Notes: generated by a model not told the origin, from the sequence alone. 64,000 nt of DNA from Sulfuritalea sp. (GCF_017302275.1 NZ_JAFLDR010000015.1:1-64000), one strand, 5' to 3'. Counted from the first letter of the stretch, positions 24,397-34,398 are shown. Program-made: numbers and translations.

Positions 24397-27300
24397 TGGT
24401 AGATGACCTTTACATTCTCGGCCTTGAGCCAATCGGCAAGCCCCGCCAGCAGGGCGTCGTCGAGCCGGACGCGCCAGCCGTCGGGCAGCGGCAGCTCGGC
24501 CGTGGCGTCGCCGTTGCTGTAGGCAAGCCGCACCGGACAGGGCCCATTGCGGAAGGGCGCCAGCATGGCCTGCAGGCGCTTGGCGTCGGAACCGCCATTC
24601 ATCGTCAGGCGCAGGCCACGCGCATAGCGGCCACGGGCCTCGGCCAGGGTATGCAGCTTGTCGGCGGTGATGCGCAGGCCGCCGCTGAAATCGTCCTTCT
24701 GTACCTTGCCCTCGACCAGCAGGAGTTCGTCGTCCCTGATCTTGGCCCGCTCGGCCTCCCACAGCTCGTTGAACACCGTGACTTCGAGCTGGGTGGTGCC
24801 GTCGTCGAGCTGGACCACGGCCATCTTGCCGCGGCGGGTCATCTGGGTGCGGGTGGACATCACCACGCCGGCCAGCAGCACCGGCTCGCGCTGCGGTTCG
24901 AGCTGTCCCAAGCGGCGCTTGACGAACGCGGAAAGCTCCTCGGCATAGGCGTGGTAAGGATGGCCGGAGAAAAAGAAACCTAGCGCCGGCTTTTCGTTCA
25001 TCAACTGTTCGCGCTCACTCCAGCGCGGCACGTCAGCATAGTGCACGGTGTCTTCCTGCGCGCCGCCGCCGGTGTCGAACAGGCCGCCCTGCATGGCATT
25101 GCGCTCGGCCTGTTCGGCCGCTTCGAGGGCGACGCCGGCCGAGGCCAGCAGCTTGGCGCGATGGTCGTCGACCGCATCGAAGGCGCCGGCCCGGATCAGC
25201 GCCTCGATCACGCGGCGATTGGCCACGCGTTTGTCGATGCGGCGGCAGAAATCGAACAGGTCCTTGAACGGTCCCCCGCTTTCGCGCGCCCTGAGGATTA
25301 CCGAGAGCGCCGCCTCGCCGGTGCCCTTGATCGCGCCGAGGCCGTAGCGGATGGTCTTGCCGTCGACGGGGCGGAAACGGATACCGCTCTCATTGACATC
25401 CGGCGGCAGGAACACCAGCCCGTTGTCGATGGCGTCCTGGTGGAAGAACTGCACCTTGTCGGTGTTGGCCATTTCCGAGGACAGCGTCGCCGCCGCGAAG
25501 GCCGCCGGATGGTGCCGCTTGAGCCAGCCGGTCTGGTAGGCGACGAGCGAATAGGCGGCGGCGTGCGATTTGTTGAAGCCGTAGCCGGCGAACTTCTCCA
25601 TGGTGTCGAAGATTTCGTTGGCCGTTTCGGCGCCAATCGAGTTTTCCGCCGCACCCTTGACGAAGATCTCGCGCTGCTTGGCCATTTCCTCGGGCTTCTT
25701 CTTGCCCATGGCGCGCCGCAGCAGGTCGGCGCCGCCCAGCGAATAGCGGGCTGCCACCTGCGCCGTCTGCATCACCTGCTCCTGGTACACCATGATGCCG
25801 TAGGTATTGGCCAGCACCGGCTCCAGGCTGGGATGCGGGTAGACCACTCGCTCGCGACCGTGCTTGCGGGCGATGAAGGTCGGGATGAAGTCCATCGGTC
25901 CAGGGCGATACAAGGCGTTGAGCGCGATCAGGTCTTCCAGGCGGTCGGGGCGCGCCTGCACCAGGGTGTCCTTCATGCCGCCCGACTCGAACTGGAACAC
26001 CGCCGTGGTATTGGCGCTCTTGAACACCGCGTCGTAGGTCTCGCGGTCGTCGAGCGGCAGCGTGGCGAGGTCGATGTCGACGCCCTCCACCTCCCTGGCC
26101 AGCTTCACCGCCTCGTCGAGGATGGTCAGGGTGCGCAGGCCGAGAAAGTCGAACTTGACAAGGCCCGCCTTCTCGACGTCGTCCTTGTCGAACTGCGACA
26201 CCACGGACTCGGCACCAGCCGCCGCATACAACGGACAGAAGTCGGTCAGCTTGCCCGGCGCGATCAGCACGCCGCCGGCATGCATGCCGACGTTGCGCGT
26301 GAGGCCTTCGAGCTTCAGCGCCAGCGCCCAGAGTTCGGCGACCTCCTCCTCGTGGTCGATGCGTTGCCGGATCGCCGGCTCCTTCTCCAGCGCGTCCTTG
26401 AGCGTGATACCCAGTTCGTTGGGGATCAGCTTGGCGAACTGGTCGACGAAATTGAAGCCGAGGTCGAGCACGCGGCCAACGTCGCGGATTACCGCCTTGG
26501 CCGCCATGGTGCCGAAAGTGGCGATCTGCGACACGGCATGGGCGCCGTATTTCTTCTTGACGTAGTCGATGACGCGGTCGCGGCCTTCCTGGCAGAAGTC
26601 GATGTCGAAGTCGGGCATCGACACGCGCTCCGGGTTGAGGAAGCGCTCGAACAGCAGGTCGTAGCGCAGCGGATCGAGGTCGGTGATGCCCAGGCTGTAG
26701 GCCACCAGCGAACCGGCGCCTGAGCCGCGGCCGGGGCCGACCGGCACGCCATTGTGCTTGGCCCAGTTGATGAAGTCGGCGACGATCAGGAAGTAGCCGG
26801 GGAAGCCCATGCTGATGATGGTCGCGATCTCGAAGTCGAGCCGCTCGACGTAGGTCGGCCGCTGCCGTTCGCGTTCCCCGGCATCGGGGTAGAGCAGTTC
26901 CAGCCGGCGCGCCAGGCCGGCATGCGATTCGCTGCCGAGGTAAGCCTCCAGCGGTTCCCCGCCCGGCGTCGGGAAATCCGGCAGGCGGCTCTTGCCAAGT
27001 TCCACCGTGAGGCTGCAGCGCCGGGCGATTTCGACCGAGTTCTGCAGGGCCTCCGGCAGGTCGGCGAACAGTTCGGTCATTTCGGCCCGCGTCTTGAAAT
27101 ACTGCTCCGGGCTGAAGCGCTGCGGCCGCCGTTTGTCGCCCAGCACGTAACCCTCGGCGATGCACACGCGCGCCTCGTGTGCCTTGTGGTCGTCGCGCTG
27201 AAGGAACTGCACGGGATGCGTCGCCACCAGCGGCAGGCCGAGTCGCGCCGCCAGGTCGGCGCTCGCGGCGACCAGCACCTCGTCAGCCGCCGCGCCGTCG

Positions 27301-27860
27301 CGACCGGCCGGACGCTGCACTTCGACGTAATAGCTGCCGGGAAACAGTTGCGCCCAGGCCTGGGCGCGCACATCGGCCTGGTCGAGCTTGCCGGCCGCCA
27401 GCATCTGCCCGATATCGCCCAGCGGCCCGCCCGACAGCGCGATCAGGCCGCTGTTGTCGCCGGCGTTTGACACGTTTGCGAGCATGCCGCGGGTAATCCC
27501 GGCGCGACCATGGCGGCGCGGCGCGAGATAGGCGGCGGACAGCAGTTCGCAGAGGCGCAGGTAGCCGGCGCGATTCTTCGCCAGCAGCAGCAGGCGCGCC
27601 GGAACATCGTTGCGGTCGCCGCCGTCCTCTTCCCCGATCCAGACATCGCAACCGATGATGGGCTTGATGCCCTTGGCGCGCGCGGCCGTGTAGAACTTGA
27701 CCATGCCGAACAGGTTGGCGAGGTCGGTGATCGCCAGCGCCGGCTGGCCGTCGGCCGCCGCCTGCGCGATCACGTCATCGATGCGCGTGACGCCGTCGGT
27801 GATCGAATATTCGCTGTGGAGCCGGAGGTGGACGAATCCGGGAGAATGCGGGGCGGACAT
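24393..27860 (-). CDS. dnaE: DNA polymerase III alpha subunit
   Basis: Replicative polymerase, 1155 aa. An N-terminal PHP domain begins FVHLRLHSEYSITDGV. The catalytic palm has PDFDIDFCQEGRDRVIDYV with the paired aspartates, and the fingers contain YQEQVMQTAQ and GYGFNKSHAAAYSLVAYQT. The OB-fold (~985-1060) and C-terminal tau-binding region follow. Length and domain order match beta/gammaproteobacterial DnaE1. It is the first gene of a leftward pair with the cupin gene. Confidence 0.98.
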   Translation of the reverse strand: MSAPHSPGFVHLRLHSEYSITDGVTRIDDVIAQAAADGQPALAITDLANLFGMVKFYTAARAKGIKPIIGCDVWIGEEDGGDRNDVPARLLLLAKNRAGYLRLCELLSAAYLAPRRHGRAGITRGMLANVSNAGDNSGLIALSGGPLGDIGQMLAAGKLDQADVRAQAWAQLFPGSYYVEVQRPAGRDGAAADEVLVAASADLAARLGLPLVATHPVQFLQRDDHKAHEARVCIAEGYVLGDKRRPQRFSPEQYFKTRAEMTELFADLPEALQNSVEIARRCSLTVELGKSRLPDFPTPGGEPLEAYLGSESHAGLARRLELLYPDAGERERQRPTYVERLDFEIATIISMGFPGYFLIVADFINWAKHNGVPVGPGRGSGAGSLVAYSLGITDLDPLRYDLLFERFLNPERVSMPDFDIDFCQEGRDRVIDYVKKKYGAHAVSQIATFGTMAAKAVIRDVGRVLDLGFNFVDQFAKLIPNELGITLKDALEKEPAIRQRIDHEEEVAELWALALKLEGLTRNVGMHAGGVLIAPGKLTDFCPLYAAAGAESVVSQFDKDDVEKAGLVKFDFLGLRTLTILDEAVKLAREVEGVDIDLATLPLDDRETYDAVFKSANTTAVFQFESGGMKDTLVQARPDRLEDLIALNALYRPGPMDFIPTFIARKHGRERVVYPHPSLEPVLANTYGIMVYQEQVMQTAQVAARYSLGGADLLRRAMGKKKPEEMAKQREIFVKGAAENSIGAETANEIFDTMEKFAGYGFNKSHAAAYSLVAYQTGWLKRHHPAAFAAATLSSEMANTDKVQFFHQDAIDNGLVFLPPDVNESGIRFRPVDGKTIRYGLGAIKGTGEAALSVILRARESGGPFKDLFDFCRRIDKRVANRRVIEALIRAGAFDAVDDHRAKLLASAGVALEAAEQAERNAMQGGLFDTGGGAQEDTVHYADVPRWSEREQLMNEKPALGFFFSGHPYHAYAEELSAFVKRRLGQLEPQREPVLLAGVVMSTRTQMTRRGKMAVVQLDDGTTQLEVTVFNELWEAERAKIRDDELLLVEGKVQKDDFSGGLRITADKLHTLAEARGRYARGLRLTMNGGSDAKRLQAMLAPFRNGPCPVRLAYSNGDATAELPLPDGWRVRLDDALLAGLADWLKAENVKVIYQ

Positions 27861-27926
27861 GGCCGAACAATTTTACTCCCGCCACCTGTTCCCGGCTCCC
27901 TTGCCGAAGCACCGGGCGGCGGCGGA

Positions 27927-28556
27927 TCACACCGGGCGCCGCACCCAGTCGAGCAGCGGTCGCCACTGCTCGACATCCTGTGCGGAGCGGCTGGGCGGCA
28001 GGTCAAAAATGCTCATGCCGTGGGCGGCGGCCTGCACATACACCTGCGTGTCGCGCAGGTGGGCCACCACCGGCAGGCCGGTGCCTTCCAGAAAGCGTTC
28101 GAGCTCGGCCGCGGCGCGGGTGCGCGCGTCGACCCGCATGGCGACTATGGCGATGTAGGCCTCGTGCCTGCGGATTTCCCTTTCCTCGAACAGGCGGTCG
28201 AGGAAGCTGCGCGTCGCCAGGATGTCGAAGATCGAGGGCTGCAGCGGCACGATCACGCGCCGCACCAGCTTCAGCACGCTGCCCAGCTTCTTGCCGTGCA
28301 GGCCGGCCGGGGTGTCGAGCACGACGTGGGTGGTTTCCTTCGGCGGCCGCGCCGGCTGGTCCGACTCGATCGCCCAGGTCGCGATGTGCGGCAGCGACGG
28401 CGCGCGCAGCCGGAGCCATTCGCGCGATGACTGCTGGCGATCGATGTCGCCCAGCATCACGCGCCTGCCCTCGCGAGCGAAATAGCCGGCGAGGTTGGTC
28501 GCCAGCGTGGATTTGCCGACCCCACCCTTGGGGTTGGCGATCAGGAAAGATTCCAT
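27927..28556 (-). CDS. Orphan ParA/MinD-type ATPase
   Basis: 209 aa with the deviant Walker A IANPKGGVGKSTLATNLA, which carries the signature lysine. Short switch segments LGDIDRQQSSREW and VVLDTPAGLHG follow. ParA-like ATPases position cargo on the nucleoid or membrane. There is no parB or cargo gene beside it. It follows the quinone reductase gene by four bases and lies upstream of dnaE, all leftward. Confidence 0.85.
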   Translation of the reverse strand: MESFLIANPKGGVGKSTLATNLAGYFAREGRRVMLGDIDRQQSSREWLRLRAPSLPHIATWAIESDQPARPPKETTHVVLDTPAGLHGKKLGSVLKLVRRVIVPLQPSIFDILATRSFLDRLFEEREIRRHEAYIAIVAMRVDARTRAAAELERFLEGTGLPVVAHLRDTQVYVQAAAHGMSIFDLPPSRSAQDVEQWRPLLDWVRRPV

Positions 28557-28560
28557 GGTT

Positions 28561-29535
28561 CTAGGGAAGGAGTACGGTCGAACCCGTGGTCTTGCGCGCC
28601 ACGAGGTCGATCTGCGCCTGGGCGGCGTCCTTCAGCGCGTAGGTCTGGTTGACTTCGATTTTCACCTTGCCGCTGGTGACGACGTCGAACAACTCGCCGG
28701 AAATCGCCAGCAGGTCGCTGCGCTGCGCGATGTAGGTGAACAGGGTCGGCCGGGTGATGAACAGAGAGCCCATCTTGGCCAGCAGGCCGAGGTCGAAGGG
28801 CGGCACCGGGCCGGAGGCGGCGCCGAACAGCGCCATCATGCCCATCGGCCGCAGGCATTCCAGTGAGCCCATGAAGGTGTCCTTGCCAATCGAGTCGTAC
28901 ACCACGCGCACGCCCTTGCCCCCGGTGATCTCCTTGACCCGCTCGGCGAAGTTCTCGCGCGTGTAGATGATGGTGTGGTCGCAACCGTGGGCCTTCGCCA
29001 GCGCGGCCTTCTCGTCGGAGCTGACGGTACCGATCACCGTGGCGCCGAGCGCGCGCGCCCATTGGCAGACGATGAGGCCGACGCCGCCGGCGGCGGCATG
29101 GATGAGTATGGTGTCGCCGGCTTCGACCTTGCAGGTGCGGCGCAGCAGGTATTGCGCGGTCATGCCTTGCAGCATCATCGCCGCGCCGGTCTTGAAGTCA
29201 ATCACGTCGGGCAGTTTGACTAGGCGGTCGGCCGGAATGTTGCGCACTTCCGCATAGGCGCCGACCGGGCCGCCGGCATAGGCGACGCGGTCACCGACCC
29301 TGAGATCGCTCACGCCGCTGCCCACTGCCTCGACCACTCCGGCCGCTTCGAGGCCGATGCCGGACGGCATGGGTAGCGGGTAGGCGCCGGTGCGATGGTA
29401 GATGTCGATGTAGTTGAGGCCGACGGCGTGGTGGCGCACCCGCGCTTCGTTGGGCGCCGTGTCGCCAACGCCGACTTCTTCCCAGCGCAGGACTTCGGGA
29501 CCGCCGGGGGCATGGAATCGGATGGCGTGGCTCAT
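28561..29535 (-). CDS. NADPH:quinone reductase, zinc-independent MDR family
   Basis: 324 aa; reduces quinones with NADPH. It has the QOR fold: GLNYIDIYHRTGAYP near residue 50 and the nucleotide-binding LIHAAAGGVGLIVCQWARALGA (~145-165). No zinc-ligand cysteines are at the structural-zinc site. The start follows AAGGAGA. Residues 20-27 (EVGVGDTA) are encoded by a motif copy. Confidence 0.93.
   Translation of the reverse strand: MSHAIRFHAPGGPEVLRWEEVGVGDTAPNEARVRHHAVGLNYIDIYHRTGAYPLPMPSGIGLEAAGVVEAVGSGVSDLRVGDRVAYAGGPVGAYAEVRNIPADRLVKLPDVIDFKTGAAMMLQGMTAQYLLRRTCKVEAGDTILIHAAAGGVGLIVCQWARALGATVIGTVSSDEKAALAKAHGCDHTIIYTRENFAERVKEITGGKGVRVVYDSIGKDTFMGSLECLRPMGMMALFGAASGPVPPFDLGLLAKMGSLFITRPTLFTYIAQRSDLLAISGELFDVVTSGKVKIEVNQTYALKDAAQAQIDLVARKTTGSTVLLP
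29455..29478 (+). repeat. 24-bp interspersed motif inside the quinone reductase gene
   Basis: CGCCGT, GTC, GCCAACGCCGACTTC: two mismatches in the fixed positions. It lies near the N-terminus and encodes EVGVGDTA in the coding strand. Confidence 0.7.
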
Positions 29536-29780
29536 GGTGTCTCCTTCGATGGGTGGAACGTGAAGGGACGCAAGCTACCCTGAGCGGACGGAAAATTCAA
29601 CTGCCGTGCGGCCCCGACGCCGCAATGCCATACCGCGTTGCGCCATTGCCGGTGGCGGGGCAGCAGATTGACCGCAGCGGTCAGGCTCGGGAATAATGGC
29701 ACCGATATGCCTGCATGCGAGAGCGCGCCACGCTGCAACCCGCCGGCCGCCGCGGCAAGACCCCGGACCGATGCCAACCC

Positions 29781-30941
29781 ATGATTCGCGATACCGCCAC
29801 CGACGGCCCCGCCGGTTTTGAAATCGGACCGGATTTCGAGGGATTTGCGCAGCGCAACGACGTCTACCGTCGCTCCTTCTGGGATCGCTCGGTGCGCAAC
29901 GAAAAGACCGAACGCTTTTACGCCACCTATCGCGAACCGCTCTCGCAATGGCGCAAGGCCGACGGATTCACCCAGCGCGACTACGCGCTGCGCAACGCCG
30001 CCTGGCATGTCAGCGACTTGTTCACCGAGGCGCGGCGCGACGACGACAGGCGCGAGGGCTTTTCGGATCCGTATACCCAGCAACTGCCACCCGCCTCGGC
30101 GCGTGTCGCCTTTGCCACGCCGCAGGCGGCAGCGAAGGAGGTAAAGCGGGTGGCGCGGGCGTTCGGCGCCGGCGACGTGGGAATCGCGGCGCGTGACGAG
30201 CGCTGGATGTATACGGCCAAGATGAGCGACATGAGCGGCATCGAGCGTCCGGTGGATATTCCGCCGCAGCTCGACAACGTGATCGTCATCGTCATGCCGA
30301 TGGATCGCGAGCTGCTCTCGACGGTGCCCTCCGCGCTGTCGGGCGCGGCCACCGGCTGGGGCTATTCGCACGACACGATGACGCTGCTGGCGGTGACGCA
30401 GTACTTGCGCAATCTGGGCTACGAGGCGATTGCCAGCGCCAACGATTCGGCGCTGGCCGTGCCGCTGGCGATCAAGGCCGGGCTGGGCGAATACGGTCGG
30501 CTCGGCCTGCTGATCACGCCGGAATTCGGGCCGCGCGTGCGCCTGGGCAAGATCTTCACCGACCTGCCGCTGACACGCGATGCGCCGCGCGGCTTTGGCG
30601 TGCGCGAGTTCTGCGAAATCTGCCGGGCCTGTTCCGACGGCTGCCCGGTCAAGGCCGTGCCCAAGGGGCCGCCCGGCCCGCCACCCCCCGGGCCGTCCTA
30701 CCTGCGCGGCGTGATCAAATGGACGGTCGATGCGGAGAAGTGTTTCGGCTACTGGGCGCAGCAGAATACCGACTGCGCCATCTGCATCCGCGTCTGCCCC
30801 TACAACCGCGATTTCACGCGCTGGCCGGCGCGCCTGTGGCGACGGCTGGCGGGCAGCCGCTGGCGGCGCCTGGCGCTATGGCTGGATGCGCGGCTCGGGC
30901 ATGGCCGCCGCCTCTTGCCGTCGCGATGGTGGGCTGGCTGA
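29781..30941 (+). CDS. Soluble reductive-dehalogenase-like iron-sulfur/corrinoid protein
   Basis: 386 aa from the ATG at 29781; an in-frame ATG at 29715 would add 22 residues. Two [4Fe-4S] motifs end the protein: Cys278, 281, 284, 288 (FCEICRACSDGCP) and Cys321, 332, 335, 339 (DCAICIRVCPYN). The core matches respiratory RdhA enzymes: TGWGYSHDTM, NDSALAVPLAIKAGLGEYGR, FGPRVRLGKIFTDLPL. Tyr195, Asn221 and Arg254 have the same spacing as the PceA active-site Tyr246, Asn272 and Arg305 (from memory). There is no twin-arginine signal and no RdhB anchor gene, so the protein should be cytoplasmic. Substrate unknown; epoxyqueuosine reductase (QueG) is a more distant relative, but the match to RdhA is better. 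Confidence 0.82.
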   Translation: MIRDTATDGPAGFEIGPDFEGFAQRNDVYRRSFWDRSVRNEKTERFYATYREPLSQWRKADGFTQRDYALRNAAWHVSDLFTEARRDDDRREGFSDPYTQQLPPASARVAFATPQAAAKEVKRVARAFGAGDVGIAARDERWMYTAKMSDMSGIERPVDIPPQLDNVIVIVMPMDRELLSTVPSALSGAATGWGYSHDTMTLLAVTQYLRNLGYEAIASANDSALAVPLAIKAGLGEYGRLGLLITPEFGPRVRLGKIFTDLPLTRDAPRGFGVREFCEICRACSDGCPVKAVPKGPPGPPPPGPSYLRGVIKWTVDAEKCFGYWAQQNTDCAICIRVCPYNRDFTRWPARLWRRLAGSRWRRLALWLDARLGHGRRLLPSRWWAG

Positions 30942-31019
30942 CCTGGACGCCAAGAGTTATGCCCCCGGCAGAGCCGGTGGCGGTATCCCCTGCGGACGGC
31001 GCTGACGGGACGGCGGGAT

Positions 31020-33317
31020 TCAGCCGTTGCGGGCTTGCAGCAGGTGGTTGGCGTCGACTACCGCCAGCGCGGTGAGGTTCACCAGCCGGCGTACCGTGGC
31101 CGTGGCCGTCAGGATATGCACCGGCTTCGCCGCGCCGAGCAGCACCGGGCCCACCGTGATGCCGTCGCCCGAGGTGGCCTTGATCAGGTTGAAGGCGATG
31201 TTGGCGGCATCGACATTCGGCATGATCAGCAGGTTGGCCTCGCCCTTGAGGCGGCAGTCGGGGTAGAGTTTTTCGCGGATCTCCTGCGACAGCGCGGCAT
31301 CGCCGTGCATTTCGCCGTCGACCTCCAGCCAGGGTGCGCGCTGCTCGATGATGGTGCGGGCCGCCGCCATCTTCATTGCCGAGTCGGAGCGCACGCTGCC
31401 GAAATTGGAGTGCGAAAGCAGGGCCACCTTGGGTTCGAGGCCGAAGCGCTTGACCTCCTTGGCCGCCAACAGCGCGATTTCCGCCACCTGCTCGGGCGTC
31501 GGGTTCTCGTTGATATAGGTGTCGCAGACGAACAGTGTGTGCTTGGGCAGCAGCAGCATGTTCATCGCCGCGTAGCAGTGCGCATCGGGCGCCAGGCCGA
31601 TCACGTCGCTGACATGTTTCAGGTGCTGGGCATGGCGACCGACCACGCCGCAGAGCATGGCGTCCACATAGCCGCGCTTGAGCAGCATGGTGCCGATCAG
31701 CGTCGGGTCGGAACGCACCGCCTGCTTGGCCACGCCCGGCGTCACGCCCTGGCGGCCCATGATCTGGTGGTAGGAATGCCAGAGTTCCTTGTAGCGCGGA
31801 TCGGAATTCGGATTCACCACCTCGAAGTCGCGCCCGGCCTCGATGCGCAGGCCGGCTTTCTCGATGCGCATGCCGATCACCTCGGGACGGCCGATCAGCA
31901 CCGGCTGGGCGAGGCCCTCGTCGAGCACCGCCTGCACGGCGCGCAGCACGCGCTCGTCCTCGCCTTCGCAATACACGACGCGGCGCGGCGCGGCCTTGGC
32001 GGCGGCGAACACCGGCTTCATGACGAAGCCGGAGTGGTAAACGAAGCTGTTGAGCTTGTCGCGGTAGGCGTCGAAATCCTTGATCGGCCGGGTCGCGACG
32101 CCCGATTCCGCCGCGGCTTTCGCCACGGCCGGGGCGATCTTGACGATCAGGCGCGGATCGAAAGGACGCGGGATCAGGTAGTCGCGGCCGAAGGCCAGGC
32201 TTTCGCCGCCGTAGGCCAGTGCCACCACGTCGGAAGCCTCGGCCTGGGCCAGTTCGGCGATGGCGCGCACGGCGGCCAGCTTCATCTGCTCGGTGATGGT
32301 GGTGGCGCCGGCGTCCAGCGCGCCGCGGAAAATGAAGGGGAAGCAGAGCACGTTGTTGACCTGGTTCGGATAGTCCGAACGGCCGGTGGCGATGATCGCG
32401 TCATCGCGCACGGATTTGACTTCCTCGGGCGTGATCTCCGGCGTCGGGTTGGCCAGCGCCAGGATCAGCGGGTTCTTGGCCATCTTCGCCACCATCGCCG
32501 GCTTGACCACGCCGCCGGCGGAGAGGCCGAGGAAAACGTCGGCGTCCTCGATGATTTCGGACAGGGTCCGCGCGTCGGTCTTCTTCGCGTAGCGGTCCTT
32601 GATCGGGTCCATCAGCTTCTCGCGCCCGACATAGACCACGCCCTCGATGTCGGTGACCCAAATGTTCTCCACCCTGACGCCGAGGTTCACCAGCAGGTCG
32701 AGGCAGGCCAGCGCGGCCGCGCCGGCGCCGGAGGTGACCAGCTTGACCTCCTCGACCTTCTTGCCGACCAGCGTGAGGCCGTTGAGGATGGCCGCCCCGA
32801 CCACGATGGCCGTGCCGTGCTGGTCGTCGTGGAAGACCGGAATCTTCATCCGCTCGCGCAGCTTGGCCTCGACGTAGAAGCATTCGGGCGCCTTGATGTC
32901 TTCGAGGTTGATGCCGCCGAAGGTGGGCTCCATGGCGGCGATCATGTCCACCAGCCTGTCCGGGTCGTTCTCGGCCAGCTCGATGTCGAAGACGTCGATG
33001 CCGGCGAACTTCTTGAACAGCACGCCCTTGCCTTCCATCACCGGCTTGCCGGCCAGCGGCCCGATGTTGCCGAGACCCAGCACCGCGGTGCCGTTGGTGA
33101 CCACGCCGACCAGGTTGGCGCGCGAGGTCAGGCGGCTGGCCATCGCCGGGTCGGCGACGATGGCGTTGCAGGCCGCGGCGACGCCCGGCGAATAGGCCAG
33201 GGCCAGGTCACGCTGGTTGGTGAGGCCCTTGGTCGGCACCACCGCGATTTTTCCCGGCGTCGGCCACTCGTGGTATTCGAGGGCGGCGGCGGAGAGGTTT
33301 TCCTGTTCGGTAGACAC
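31020..33317 (-). CDS. maeB: NADP-dependent malic enzyme with phosphotransacetylase-like domain
   Basis: Oxidative decarboxylation of malate to pyruvate, giving NADPH. 765 aa: malic enzyme N-domain with [19 protein letters not shown]-binding domain with [21 protein letters not shown] (~190), and a C-terminal phosphate acetyl/butyryltransferase-like domain (~430-765) that usually acts as a regulatory acetyl-CoA sensor. AGGAGG directly abuts the upstream ATG at 33323 but is six bases from a GTG two codons later, so the GTG at 33317 is the likelier start. The enzyme fits NADPH supply for polyhydroxyalkanoate synthesis, inferred from phaC elsewhere in the window. Confidence 0.95.
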   Translation of the reverse strand: MSTEQENLSAAALEYHEWPTPGKIAVVPTKGLTNQRDLALAYSPGVAAACNAIVADPAMASRLTSRANLVGVVTNGTAVLGLGNIGPLAGKPVMEGKGVLFKKFAGIDVFDIELAENDPDRLVDMIAAMEPTFGGINLEDIKAPECFYVEAKLRERMKIPVFHDDQHGTAIVVGAAILNGLTLVGKKVEEVKLVTSGAGAAALACLDLLVNLGVRVENIWVTDIEGVVYVGREKLMDPIKDRYAKKTDARTLSEIIEDADVFLGLSAGGVVKPAMVAKMAKNPLILALANPTPEITPEEVKSVRDDAIIATGRSDYPNQVNNVLCFPFIFRGALDAGATTITEQMKLAAVRAIAELAQAEASDVVALAYGGESLAFGRDYLIPRPFDPRLIVKIAPAVAKAAAESGVATRPIKDFDAYRDKLNSFVYHSGFVMKPVFAAAKAAPRRVVYCEGEDERVLRAVQAVLDEGLAQPVLIGRPEVIGMRIEKAGLRIEAGRDFEVVNPNSDPRYKELWHSYHQIMGRQGVTPGVAKQAVRSDPTLIGTMLLKRGYVDAMLCGVVGRHAQHLKHVSDVIGLAPDAHCYAAMNMLLLPKHTLFVCDTYINENPTPEQVAEIALLAAKEVKRFGLEPKVALLSHSNFGSVRSDSAMKMAAARTIIEQRAPWLEVDGEMHGDAALSQEIREKLYPDCRLKGEANLLIMPNVDAANIAFNLIKATSGDGITVGPVLLGAAKPVHILTATATVRRLVNLTALAVVDANHLLQARNG

Positions 33318-33462
33318 GGTCATCCTCCTGAGTTTTTCTTGGTAAGCCGCGCATCATAGGCCGCGCAGGCTGACAGTACCATTACGGAAATCCACGACAT
33401 GGTTGCCGCCGGTAGAATCCGCCGCATTCCACTGAAAGGGGCATCACTCGGCCCATCCCCCA

Positions 33463-33549
33463 TCCCCTTCCCCTCGGGAAGGGGTGACTACGGTTCTGCC
33501 GCGAAAAGCGCGGCATCCGGTTTCTCAATTGCTGCCCCTTGGGGCGGCC
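33463..33549. repeat. Three-hairpin interspersed repeat, family B, copy 2
   Basis: Same layout as 5693-5777: CCCCTTCCC/GGGAAGGGG, CCGCG/CGCGG, then GCCCC/GGGGC ending in CTTGGGGCGGCCC. It ends 13 bp before the ParA-like start codon, immediately 5' of its ribosome-binding site, so the hairpins lie in the mRNA leader. Confidence 0.75.
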
Positions 33550-33562
33550 CTACGGAGGCAGC

Positions 33563-34369
33563 ATGAAGCGCGTTGTTTTCAATCAAAAAGGCGGTGTCGG
33601 CAAGAGCACCATCACCTGCAACCTGGCGGCCATCGCGGCCGCGCGCGGCGCCCGTACCCTGGTCATCGACCTCGACCCGCAGGCCAATTCCACCCAGTAC
33701 CTGCTGGGCGACGCGGCGCAAAATCTCGAACTGACGGCCAATGAATTCTTCGAGCAGATGCTGAGCTTCAAGCTGCGCCCGTTGCCGACCGAGGACTTCA
33801 TCGCCGCGACGCCCTTCGAGAACCTCTCCATCCTGCCCTCCGGCCCGGCGCTGGAAGAACTGCAGGCCAAGCTCGAATCGCGCTACAAGATCTACAAGCT
33901 GCGCGAGGCGCTCGACGCCCTCGAAGGCTATGACGAGATCTGGATCGACACGCCGCCGGCGCTGCACTTCTACACCCGCTCGGCGCTGATCGCCGCCGAC
34001 GCCTGCCTGATCCCCTTCGACTGCGACGAGTTCGCCCGCCGCGCGCTCTACACGCTGATGGACAACGTGGGCGAAATCCGCGCCGACCACAACGCCGGGC
34101 TGGAAGTCGAGGGCATCGTCATCAACCAGTTCCAGGCGCGGGCCAGCCTGCCGCAGCAGATCATCGCCGAACTGCGCGAGGAAGGCCTGCCGGTGCTGGG
34201 CTCCTTCCTCTCCTCGTCGGTGAAGATCAAGGAATCGCACCAGCAGGCCAGGCCGATGATCCACCTCGACCGCAGCCACAAGCTGGCGCTCGAATTCGGC
34301 GCGCTGTTCGACGAACTGGAAGCGGCGAGGAAGGCCCGCGCCAAGGCGGCGGCGAAGAAGCGGGCCTGA
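33563..34369 (+). CDS. ParA-family ATPase (second orphan)
   Basis: 268 aa from an ATG preceded by GGAGG. Deviant Walker A VFNQKGGVGKSTITCNLA, switch I LVIDLDPQANSTQYLLG and IWIDTPPALHFYT are typical ParA/Soj. The C-terminus ends in a basic tail (ARKARAKAAAKKRA) that could bind DNA. No parB partner is adjacent. It differs in length and sequence from the orphan ParA at 27927-28556. Confidence 0.88.
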   Translation: MKRVVFNQKGGVGKSTITCNLAAIAAARGARTLVIDLDPQANSTQYLLGDAAQNLELTANEFFEQMLSFKLRPLPTEDFIAATPFENLSILPSGPALEELQAKLESRYKIYKLREALDALEGYDEIWIDTPPALHFYTRSALIAADACLIPFDCDEFARRALYTLMDNVGEIRADHNAGLEVEGIVINQFQARASLPQQIIAELREEGLPVLGSFLSSSVKIKESHQQARPMIHLDRSHKLALEFGALFDELEAARKARAKAAAKKRA

Positions 34370-34398
34370 TCTTCCGCGCAACGGCAGCGCGACGCTGC

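Noticed and set aside
25041-26723. Rightward open frame (560 codons) opposite dnaE
   Set aside because: Mirror of DnaE codons, no conserved motif.
27450-27485. Possible decayed motif in dnaE (around residues NVSNAGDN)
   Set aside because: Too many mismatches and gaps to distinguish from normal coding sequence.
29781-30941. Epoxyqueuosine reductase (QueG) as identity
   Set aside because: Both families share double-cluster ferredoxin motifs and cobalamin, but the NDSALAVPLAIKAGLGE and FGPRVRLGKIFTDLPL segments and active-site spacing match RdhA better.
31035-33359. Long rightward open frame (774 codons) opposite maeB
   Set aside because: Same antisense shadow effect; composition is rich in His/Arg/Val/Gly without domain signatures.
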